Below, in pieces: positions 47,662 to 60,000 of a DNA stretch of 64,000 nucleotides (position 1 is the first letter of the stretch; each line of letters begins with the position of its first letter). The notes below the pieces were generated by a model, which saw only the letters and a program-made list of their open reading frames with translations, did not search any database and was not told the DNA's origin. Position numbers and translations under genes: made by a program. This DNA comes from Mactromeris polynyma. Lineage: Eukaryota > Mollusca > Bivalvia > Venerida > Mactridae. Location of the stretch: contig JASFXZ010000016.1 in NCBI GenBank assembly GCA_032209605.1, positions 620,001 to 684,000 on the forward strand. Direction: 5' to 3'.

Positions 47662-50600
47662 AATAGATAGATTCATAATTATGCTGCTCGGGTGACAACA
47701 GGTCAATAATTATATAGCGCTGGTGGCAACCGGCATGCTTCAATGTCGCATCAATGGCGTTCGCATTGTCTAAACAATTCCGTTTATTTTAAGTACGGTA
47801 TAACATTATTTATTGCTATGGAAAGCTAAACTTACTTTTTTGACGATGCAGAAATATATTCACCTATTTATATATATATCTCTACTCATCCTCATCACGG
47901 AAAGCTGAATTTGTATTTAACAAAAGATTCTAGCACAGTGTAACCTCCTCAGACCAACACCTGTTTGGAGGTGCACATGTTGGCTGTTGTTGAGAGGTTG
48001 TTGCTCTAGAGAGGGTAAAATAATGGTGAATTCTTATTACAGGAAAACATACACAATTGTTGACGAGAGTTTTTTGCTTAAGGGAAGTTCCCCTCTTGAG
48101 AGGCTGTACTCTCATTTCGTGTTATAAACCACATTACGTGTATACTAATGAATGTAATCGAGAGTTGATACATTCGTTAAAATGATTTTGCTATAACTGA
48201 ACACTTTGCTTTCGTTGATAGATACAAATTGCGCTTTAATTACGCTATCAGTTTAACGACTACAAATCGTGACATTGGTTCCAAGCATTAAGTTTATATC
48301 GTAGTTTGTGATTTAAGCTTTCGTTATTGATAAAATATCACTAATTATCATGACATACGATCTGTGATGAACATATGTTTTTTTTGTGAAGCGTTGTATT
48401 TTTGTTTACAATTAATGCTGAAGTAAACGATATTTGTTTTCTCAACACTTTAGTGCTTTTTGTAGTTTTTATAATGTGTTTGTACTCCAACTGTTGTTTG
48501 TATTGTTTTAAGTACGACTTTTATGTTGGTAAATTACAAGGGTTAAGTAAACAACGCGGTTTGTTGGTAACGAAGGAAACCATTACATCGTCGAAGTGAC
48601 AGCTGGGCATGACAAAGGTGTGTCAACCATATGATACATGTAAACTATAATGTTCTAGTGACATATGTACTTACATATACATCTGACTATACACACATTT
48701 GTAAATTACTTCGCTTATTCCCTGTGCATTAAAGATTGCGACCGCAAATTTTGTACTACTAAAAAACAAGGATCTACAACTTGGACACATCTCGTCGGCA
48801 GATAACATTATAACCGTTCAATTTTGGACGCGAACATTTTGGAAGCGAATAAAACTATTTGTATGCGGTTTTATATACGAATACATGTAATTGCTTGTTT
48901 TGTTTATTATGTCAAATTTGGTGACCTTTAATTTAAACTGACAACTTTTAACTTTCATTGACTCCAAGACTTTTCAGACATTCTGTCCTTGCATACATAT
49001 TTAATACGACACTAAACACAAGTAGGCCTACTCCGCTGACATAATCCTAGTCCCTGACAGCCGAGGACTTGGCATTGTTTTTCAGTATATTTTGATATAT
49101 TTGTTAAATCAATTATTGAAAGATACATTCTAAGTGTCAAATCGTTGCCGAAATATTAAAAACAAATCTGATCTGATTATCACGAATAAATTGTAAAACC
49201 ATCACTATTGAACCATTGCAACGACATTGCCTGAATTCACCTCGAGAAAATGTGCATGATATTAATGTCAAATTTTATTTGATAATGTAGAAAAAGATAT
49301 CTTCTTAAAATTGTCGACATGCATATAAAGGTACGGTTTTTTTTCAGATTTGCAACTGTAACTTTTCCTTTCAAAATTCTTTACCCGTTAAAAATGAATC
49401 GCGTTCTTTAGTAAGTAAATTCGTACTTTTAATAATTATAAGTGCGTATCTATTTATAACTGAGTGTCATTTTTGCTGCTGTCATAATTGAATACACCTT
49501 CCTGTATGTTCTTTATGTACATATTTATCGATGAGGACGTCAAGTATTGGTTTAACTATTCATGATACTTTATGTGCGAGCTCGTCTGTAAATATTATTG
49601 ACCTAAATATGCATATTAGTTCCAGTTATCAAGTTACAAATTCATGATAAAAACGCATACTATTATCAGGATTATTTGTTTTCAGTAAAAATGATTTTTT
49701 AAGTCCTGATGAGTTGGGTATCTAATAATCTTACAGGAAAACACCTGAATGATTGACTGCAGTTAACGGCTAACATTGCATGCTGTTGCGTGATTAATCT
49801 TGAAAACGATTGCTTTAAATTGCATGTAGTTTTTTTCAGTGTCTGTCATAAATACTTCAATTAGTAATTCAATTAGCGTGCGTAAAATGAATGAAAATCA
49901 ATAATTACATTAAAGGTGATTGGTGTATATGTAGATTTATAATAGATTTATAAAGCTTAAATATTAGAAGTTTCAATATCGTTCTTGTATGAAAAAACTA
50001 CATACAAGTACGTAATAGTTAAGTCAAAGTTGTTACAATAGTAGCGAAGGAAATTCTACATGCTAACATTTCCCATAAATATCTCGCCAGTTGCCCGACT
50101 GCTAACAGTATAAGTGACTTTCTGTATACCAAGTTAACTATGGTAGCATTTTTGCTAAAACTGCATAGAGTGATTTTTGTTCACAATTTAAAACTTCAGC
50201 ATACTGATCTAAATCAGTATTAAGTTCAACCACTTCACATTTCGCTTAAACTTTATCATTAAAATATATCAGCTCATATCGGACCCACATCCGCGTTAAT
50301 GTCCGGTGTGTTTATTATAGTATTAAGTAATTTGAAACTATTGTCGAATCAAGTTTTCCCTTGTTTAATGTCCCCAGTGTTACCAGCCATCACAGGATTG
50401 GTATTAGAACCAAGATCCACCAGTACTGTTTCTTCATGAAACAACCAAGCTGATTGATTTGATCGAGATCCTGGGATTTCCAATAGTAATTATACAGTAT
50501 TCACTAGATGCCGTACACAATATATAAATCTAGGCAAGCCATATAAACACCGTGTATTAATTGGAACGCAGACGTTGGTTCGACTAGTTGTTCCAATATT

Positions 50601-51007
50601 TGTAAAGAGATTTTCTACCGTAGTACTAACATAGAGTGGACTAACGTGAATGATTTTATTTTAAATATTTGCGCGCATTCGTTCATTCTATAATTTTAGT
50701 ACATATGTGATATGATAATTTATGGATAGTAAACATAAAAAATTGAAATTGTAATTTCCTGACTGATATCATCACAGGAATACATTTCATATTCGTGAGA
50801 TGACAAAAAGATAATTACATAATTAATTACAACGGCATATTTTTATTAATTCAATTGATTAAATGTGAATTAATAATTGGATTGCTTTTGTTCAAAATCT
50901 CAAACGTCACTTGTGTTGTACATTAAAGTGTTACTCATACTTTATCATAAATTGCTGACAGTGTAAACTGTACAAGTGGCAATTCGTGTTTCCCTGATTA
51001 TAACACA
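47662..51007. other. Intergenic, no gene recognised
   Basis: A+T-rich sequence with no supported exon, RNA gene or named transposon. The short open frames (for example 48402-48599) lack family features. The part just before 51008 would hold the promoter and 5' UTR of the PRRT-like gene. Confidence 0.45.
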
Positions 51008-54000
51008 ATGGCGGAACCAGAGGCTGAAGGAGAAGTGGAACCAGAATCAGAATCGGGCTCTACAGAACCTGAACCTTACTGGCCAACGGCGTTCGAAGAG
51101 TACGGACCGGCTTGGGAGTTACACGTGTACGCATGTGCGGGCATATTTCTGTTAATAGCGATATTAACTGGCAGTAGCATGTTGTTTTATTTGAAAAACA
51201 GACAAGCCTTAAAGCAAGGAACATTGACCTTTACTTTGCAATGTCTTCTGCTTTTCTTTACCGTGGTTAGGTCTCTTAGTATGTTCATCAACCCTTACCA
51301 AACTTTAAAACATGTACCAGAGGAGGTTTTCGCTATAGTCTGGTCTCTGGCTTTACCAGGACTCACCGCGTCATTTAGCGTGTTGTTACTTGTGTTCCTA
51401 GATACAACAAAGATGACACTAGGACCCCCGATTTTTCAGAAGCTACCAGTGTTGTTGACGTTTACAGCTTGCCATTTCGCTATAGTGATGGTATCAGACA
51501 TTGTGTGTCTGTCCAGCAGTGCTTTTAAACCAATGTTAATGTTCTGCCAGCTACTCTTCATCCTCTATGGGACTCTATTGTCCATTGGTTACCTCTACAC
51601 TGCGATTGTTCTCTACAGAAAATGTATCAATAGTGTCATACATGGTAAGCACACATTGCCTTCTTTAAACTGATTTAATTTACATCGATTATTAAATAAG
51701 TATTGATCACTCGCATTGACCGATAGCTGGATTACTAACCAATACTCACTTTTTCAGGGATTGTAACATAGCCCAATGCGGGTTTCTAAGGTCGTGAGGT
51801 CGAATCCCGACATATTTCAATAGTCCGATTTATTTGAATCATAAATATTTCAGCGTACTTAATCAACAGACGATGTATTCGGTACTTTTTTAGAAACAAA
51901 TGAAATAGAACTGGTGGGTTCGCGCTTTTGCCAAAAAATATGTATATTGATATATATATATATGATTTACATGTAATTATACAAAGTTCCACATAGCTGA
52001 CTCGAATGAAATTTTGAAAACGGTTTAATTAAAAAAGGATGTTCCAAAATCAATTTCATTTTGCGACAAAACGGATAAGAATATAAGCATAAGCTATGAG
52101 TATTACAGTCTGTTTCCCATTTAATATTTTCAAGATGGCTTTATTACTTATTATGCATACCGTCATAAATTACAAAACATAGCCGTGTTTCACCCAGACT
52201 CCGCTAATACCGATATATCGTGAGCAAAAGGGCATTCTTCGCAATGTTTGAACACCTTTATAGCATTTATCCGTCGTAAAACAGCCTACTAAATTAAAGT
52301 TTATGCTCTTAATGAACGTTTATAGAAACCATGCTTGATTTACTTAAATTATTGAATCAGATCGTAAATATGAATATTAATTTATGTAAGAAGTCTTGAC
52401 AATTTCATTGTGAAGTTCTTTGTTACTTTAGCTGTTTATTTCGTCTTTCAATATTGAACATGAATGGATGTTCCATTATAAGCATTACGTGTCCAAGCAT
52501 TGCTAATTTGCATATTTTGATAACTTAATTATTCTGATTAACTTCACTTGAACAATTGTAATTATAATATGATTGTCACCACACGTATTGCTACTCGACA
52601 TAGTGTCATTTTAATACACGAACCAATGTTAAATGAAATTTAATTGCAATAATAATAATTTTATTATTATAACAATGCAATCAATTATTCACTATTGTAA
52701 TATGTGGGATGTTGGGAAACTTCTGTCTAGCCCAAATGTCAATGATCAATCTATAAGACAAAGTTGAAAATATTACAATGTAAAAGTTTGAAAGAAATAG
52801 CCAATATTTAAAAGTACATTATCGAAGATAATTATTAAGAAAAGTATAACACTCACCAGTTTTAACCTTTTTATAATGATTTATGAAAGGCCACGTTGAA
52901 ATAAGACGTGCTTTGTATTTTTTTATAATTATGTTCTTATATATCACCAGAAAATGGAGGCAATAAAGTTAAATTGAAATGTAAAGCTTTCTGCCTTTTG
53001 TGTTCACCTTCTGAAGATAATGCTTTAATTATTATTATTATTATTATTATAAGACGTTAATTAAGGTTCTAATTTAAATTAAGTAATTTATAGCCAATGT
53101 GTGCGTTGAATGCGCGACACAATGACGCTCACTAATCTAGGACACTAATCAACACACAAGAATCCTTGACAGTTCCCTCTACATATCGCAATGAAGACTG
53201 AGTGTGATCTTACGTTAACCGTTTAACCAAATTCTATTAAATCGAACAACGTTTGTAACCTTGACGCGGATTGGATTTAGTCAAAGCCTATATATTTGTT
53301 TATTTAAAATGGCATGCTTATTGTTTTGTACTTTATTCTTTCGAAGCAAAGTAATGAACATAATTATTGCAAAGGTTTTATGTTTTCCAAAAAACATTTT
53401 GATCGCGACAGAGGCTTTATTTTTATAACTGTTAATATGACAGGGTTGTACGAAACCGGATGAACATAATATTGTTTGCCTTAACAACTGCTACTGGAAG
53501 GAGATCTACAGTATATTTCTAGAACTCCACGGGAAACTGCGCGATGTCGGAATTAAGAAAACTTTCTTGGTTTTTTTGTATCAATTGCTTTAATCTGATA
53601 AATCGATATTTAATAAGTTAGTTAACATAAACTTGTGATTTCACGACTGAGTGATGCAATGAGCACTGGTGAATTATAGTGAAATAAACCATAAGGTCTA
53701 TGACTAATCACACTATGAAGTGATATTCTAGAACTCCACGGGAAATTGCGCGATGTCGGAATTAAGAAAACTTTCATGGTTTATTTGTATCAATTGCTTT
53801 AATCTGATAAATCGATATTTAATAAGTTAGTTAACATAAACTTGTGATTTCACGACTGAGTGATGCAATGAGTTCTGGTGAATTATAGTGAAATAAACCA
53901 AAAGGTATATGACTAATCACACTATGAAGTGATATAAATCTCCTTCATTGTAGTTAATAAATGATTAATTGGGCAGAATTTATTAACATACTATTATTTG

Positions 54001-57000
54001 AGTCGCATGTATTAAATGAACCTAGTCTAGGCATGATTTTCTTTTTATTTGTTATATTTTGTGAAATCTTCCACAATCTCAAATTTGCACACACCGTATA
54101 AAATCGCTACCCACAACGTTGTTACACAAGTCACGCACAAGAGCGCACATATCTATCAATAATACTAAATCTTCCTCTCACATTATAAAATCTGCCTCTC
54201 TCAATTGCCAATTATGATTTTGCAATTCTACGTACGGATCTCTATTATGTGATTCATGGCAATACCAAGTTTTTGTTGACTATGATTATATTTTACACTT
54301 AGATTTGGGTAGAATTTGGTTTTTCGTTTCTCCCAATATTTACTGTTTTAAGTAGCTGTTAGGCCATACAAAATTCTATCTTTGTTTAGCGTTAGGTACA
54401 TTTTTCGAAACCTACCTACAAGTCACGAAAATAAATTTAAGTTTGTATCTTTCTTCCTACAAACAAAGACATTACACACAAAGTCTTAAAATACAAACTA
54501 CTAGCCAACAAAAACAACACACATTAAGTATAAAGTAATGACCTTTTCACCTTTTGAACATGATCATTGGCTACCTGACACATTGTCATTGGCTGCATGG
54601 ACCAACGTCGTTATGTTTTAATGTCTTTATACGACCAGTTGTCAAGAAACTATGTTGTTAAATCCACGCGTAAGTTTGAAATACATTGCATACACTGCAA
54701 AATTGAAATTTCTGAAGATTCACTGATGTACTGTCGAGTCAAGTCCTTCAAAGTCGTTCACAAGTTATCTAGAAGTTGTATATAATGTGTCAGTTATGTT
54801 GTATTAACTGTCTGTATAGTCCAGCGAAGGGCGCATTCTGCTTAGCTTGGTCGGCGGTTATTTCCCTATATCCCTTCTTCCTTAGATTAGAAAGGATAGC
54901 CGTTTTGTTGTTTTGTGAAGTCGTCTTTACGCATTTGTTTCTATTTGTCTCTTTCTCCCTGTCTGCTTCCTCAAGTATCTTAGTATTAATGAAATAACTA
55001 TTTATTTGTTAAAAGTATCGTTAATTCAAATAATGTTACTTAAAAAACACTATATGGGTACTACACATAGGTTTTTACCACGACCCCTTATCTCTAAACT
55101 CTGTTATTCCCAACTTTGTTTTATGTGCTTTCTATACCGAACAACGTCGAAATTGGCCGAATACGATATTTACAAATTGATCCTCCACAAAAGCTAACAT
55201 AGATTGTGTAGAATCAAAGTACTGGGAATGCTAACATAGATTTGTAGAATCAAAGTAATAGGGTCACCGTTAGGAATGCTATTCGAATTGTCTTGCGATG
55301 AAGATCAATTACATTTACTTAATAGCCAGGGAGGTAGGTGAAAACCCGTATAATGTTCACTGGGCTAAGGAGTCTATTTGGAACAGTTGTTTGATAGTTA
55401 TGGGAATAAGATAGCTATTGCAATTACAGTCACCAAACTAAATTGAACAATATATATGTAAGGCAATCCCTGCTGTTCAATTCCCCAACATAAAAGACCC
55501 TTATCATTCTGTATATCAACTAATTCAACTGTTCGTAACACATATTTCGTTTCGTTTGTTTAAGTTACTTACCCAGTTTTTTTGGATACTTTATAGAATG
55601 CGTACAATATAGACTCAGTAAAGGAAACACACCACCTTATTGTCCATCAATATTTTCACTTCTAGGTCAGATAACATTTTTGGCTTTACCAAATTATATC
55701 TTTGTGCAGCGTCAGATTCATTTTCGAAACCCACATACCAGGCAGGAAAAAACAAACGAAGTGTCGATAAAAACGTATCCTTTGGATCTAAAACATATTT
55801 CTTCTCACAAACAAAGACATTAAACATCAAGACATAAAAACTGTCAGTTAGTTAACAAAAACAACACAAAGTACCAAGCAAATGATTGGATCTACAGATT
55901 TGTATTTTCGGTCAGTCAGCTGATTGGTTGCAATTGTACTGACAAAATGACTGAAATGTTTTGCCGATGACATGTCACGTTGTCAATATTGAGAACAATA
56001 TTGGACTTAGATTTGAAGCCAGGTCTTTTCAGGCGTTGCAATAAGCCCTTTGCGTCAAATTGATGTTCTTCAACCTTATTAGAGAAATAGTTTTGTAGAT
56101 TTGATGAATTAGTTACTTTTATTACGAAGGTAGCAAAATTTCATAAAATGATCTGCAAGCTTTTATCTTTTTTATAATTGTACAAAGCATTTTCTCTTAT
56201 CTTAATTAGTTATAGAATTTCTGATGCCATCCATGGTTCGGTCCGTTGCTTTAGTCTAACCTCTTTTACCGGTACTGTGTCATCCAGTACCTGCATGGAA
56301 ATACGACGACATGTTGACCAGGCTTTATTTATACACGCAGAGTTAAAACAAGTACCCCCCAGTCTGCACTGGCAAGTTTTTGAAGGAACCCGTCTCTACT
56401 GTAAACTTCCATTTATCTATTTTCTACAGTATTATATTAATTGAAGTGGCGTTTTTGAACTCTTCTTGAACAGTAAGTCATGTTACGGTCAGTAATACCT
56501 ACATGGATAGTACCATCCTTATAGCTGCAAGTAAGAGAATTAGAGGAAAGTGATTCACCTGTAAGTTTACTAATGATTTGATCAAGGTTAAAATGTGTAA
56601 AATATTCACAAACGCACTGCACAAAGAACTAGATCTTTGCATATATCAAAATAATTGTGTCAGATCTTATACTAAATAAATTGATGTCCAGGTTCGATAC
56701 CCTGGCGGGGCAGGTCATGACCTCCCGTAACATTTAGTTATGGTGGTTTGTCCTCCACCTCTGATCATGCGGAGAGGTTGTTGGCTGCTTGCAGAATGGC
56801 AAGTTAGTCATGGTTGATACGAGTCATTATATATTGTGGCAACAATTTGAAAAAATACTTTTTGAAAAATAAACATCATCGTTTCATAATTTCATCATTT
56901 TAGTGTGACGTGGGGATGTATACTTTGTCTAAAAATGATCGACTGCATGTTTAATTCATCTATGTCTCAGTAGAATTTGATCAACTGTTAAGGACTGTAC

Positions 57001-60000
57001 CATCTTGTTTTCCCTACTGTAACATTTACATTTGTACACATATTTTCTATTCAAATACGATTAGCCAGGCAACCATTAATAAATTTGAAAGTTGAAGTGT
57101 TTTTCTTTATTTAAATCATAAAATGTATGGACTTTAAATATAATGATCCTGATTTTTCTCCAAATGAAGTGCACTTTTTGAAAACATACGTTTTATAGCA
57201 CCAACTGTTTTACTAAAAAAAATGGGACATTTTGTGAAAAATTAAATAAAAATCATGAGTAGGGACACCCTAGTATTTCAGAATCACTATATGTAATTTT
57301 AAATATTGTATACATATAACTAATATCAATACCAGTTTGTCCCTGTAACAGTAGGGACACTTGTGTAACACGAAGGACACTTTTATGTTATGGGAGTGAC
57401 ATTTCAAGACAAAAAATTGAACTATAACTGTTTTTATTAAACATATGATTGAGAACAAATAATCTCGAAACTGGGAACATATTTAACACTAAGAATACTA
57501 AAACTGTTTTAGGTAACCAACAAATCTTAACTCTGTGAAGTTATAATAGTGTGAACACGTTACATGATGGACGGTTATAGTTACTGTAAAGACACTAAAG
57601 TCATCATGCAGGAGTGCATACACAATTTGACATTTTTGTCTAACTCAATGTATATTGAAATAACAGAAATAATTACATAATGACGAATCAACTATTTAAA
57701 CACTAAAACCCTCTAACTTTACTGTTATTGGAATTATTTCAGATCATAAGCATATCTCAGTTACAGTAGTGACAAATAAATTGACAAAAGTGATTATTTA
57801 CACTTTATGGACACCGTTGCCTACACAATTTGACATTCATGTCTAACTATATGAAAATGAAATAACAAATAACTACATAATGATGAATGGAATATAACAC
57901 TAAAAGTTTAAAACTCTTTTGGTTTGTTGTTATTCAAATGAGTTGTGAGCCTAATCATATCTCAGTTACAGTAGTGACAAATAAATTGACAAGCTGGTTA
58001 TTTACACTTTATTGACAACATTGCCAGTTTTTCAACTTCTGCTAAGCGTTTACGTACGTAAACTCCTCGCACCGACAAAAGTGCTAAAAACTGGCCATTA
58101 GTTGTTCATACACTTTTCAGATATATCAAATGGTATCGTTTGGTTTATAATAACTGGCTTTGAAATGTTTCAGCCCATGACAATGACACAACGTCTTAGT
58201 AATTCTTACACTTCATCTGATTGTCCCAAATTGTATCATTTATTTTAAAGTGATTGCCTTTGACATGCTTCGGCTCAGGAATGATTCCCATAACACTGTC
58301 GATTGTATACCAATCTTGATCCTTATTTACTCTAGGCCAAGTGAAAATGTTAGCATTTTTTCTCCCGGTTTGTTTCATACAGCTAACAAGAATCTTTGTT
58401 CCACGAGCGTCCACAATAATACCTGGATAAGGTATTTTATTGTAAAGAATCATTACATATTTTCCTATGCACATCCTAGGGTTGCTGATGTCAATGGGTT
58501 CAATTGTCTCATTGACACTCCGTGTTTTGGTAGTCTCATGGATACCGTCTGTTGGAGGTAACTCATTTGGAACATTCGTTGGGACAATCTCATTGGAAAC
58601 AGTGTTGTTGGTGTTTTCTATTGGAGCACTCAGATTCATTACTTCTATATAGTCTCATTCGTGCATTCTATCAGAACTGTCTTATCTAAGCTTTCCATCG
58701 GAACTGTCTCACCTTTGCTTTCTATTATAACTGTCTCATTCGTGCTTTCTATCGGAACTGTCTCATCTATGCTTTCTATCGGAAATGTCTCATCTGTGAT
58801 TTCCATCGGAATTGTCTTATCTGTGATTTCTATCGGAACTGTCTCATCTGTGATTTCTATCGGAACTGTCTCATCTGTGCTTTCTATCGGAACTGTCTCA
58901 TCTGTGATTTCCATCGGAACTGTCTCATCTGTGCTTTTTTCGGAACTGTCTCATTCGTGCTTCCTATTGGAACTGTCTCATTCGTGCTTTCTATGGGAAC
59001 AGTTTAATTTGTTCTTTCCATCAGAACTGTCTCATCTGTGCTTTCTATGAGAAAAGTTTCATTTATTTTTTCTATCAGGACCGTCTCATTTGTGCTTTCT
59101 ATCAGAACTATCTTATCTGTGCTTTCCATCGGATCTGTCTCATCTGTGCTTTCTATCGGATCTGTCTCATCTGTGTTTTCTATCAGAACTGTCTCATCTT
59201 TGCTTTCTGTTATAACTGTCTAATTCGTGCTTTCCATCGGAACTGTCTCATCTGTGCTTTCTATCGGATCTGTCTCATCTGTGTTTTCTATCAGAACTGT
59301 CTCATCTTTGCTTTCTATTATAACTGTCTCATTCGTGCTTTCCATCGGAACTGTCTCATATGTGCTTTCTATCGGATCTGTCTCATCTGTGCTTTCTATC
59401 AGAACTGTCTCATCTTTGGTTTCTATTATAACTTTCACTCGTGCTTTCCATCGGAACTGTCTCATCTGTGCTTTCTATCGGCACTGTCTCATCTGTGATT
59501 GCCATCGGAACTGTCTAATCTGTGCTTTTTTTCGGAACTGTCTCATTCGTGCTTTCTATCGGAACTGTCTTATCTGTGCTTTCTTTCGGAACTGTCTCAT
59601 CTGTGCTTTCTATGAAAAAAGTTTCATTTATTTTTTCTATCAGAACCGTCTCATTTGTGCTTTCTATCAGAACTGTCTTATCTGTGCTTTCCATCGGAAC
59701 TGTCTCATATGTGCTTTCTATCGGATCTGTCTCATCTGTGTTTTCTATCAGAACTGTCTCATCTTTGGTTTCTATTATAACTTTCACTCGTGCTTTCCAT
59801 CGGAACTGTCTCATCTGTGCTTTCTGTCGTACTGTCTCATCTGTCATTTCCTTCGGAACTGTCTAATCTGTGCTTTTTTTCGGAACTGTCTCATTCGTGC
59901 TTTCTATCGGAACTGTCTTATCTGTGCTTTCTATGGGAACAGTTTCATTTGTCATTTCCATCAGAACTGTCTCATTTGTGCTTTCTATGAGAAAAATTTC

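Noticed and set aside
54776..54997. 73-codon hydrophobic open frame
   Set aside because: The opposite strand reads equally well and no family is recognised. It is treated as part of a repeat-rich intron.
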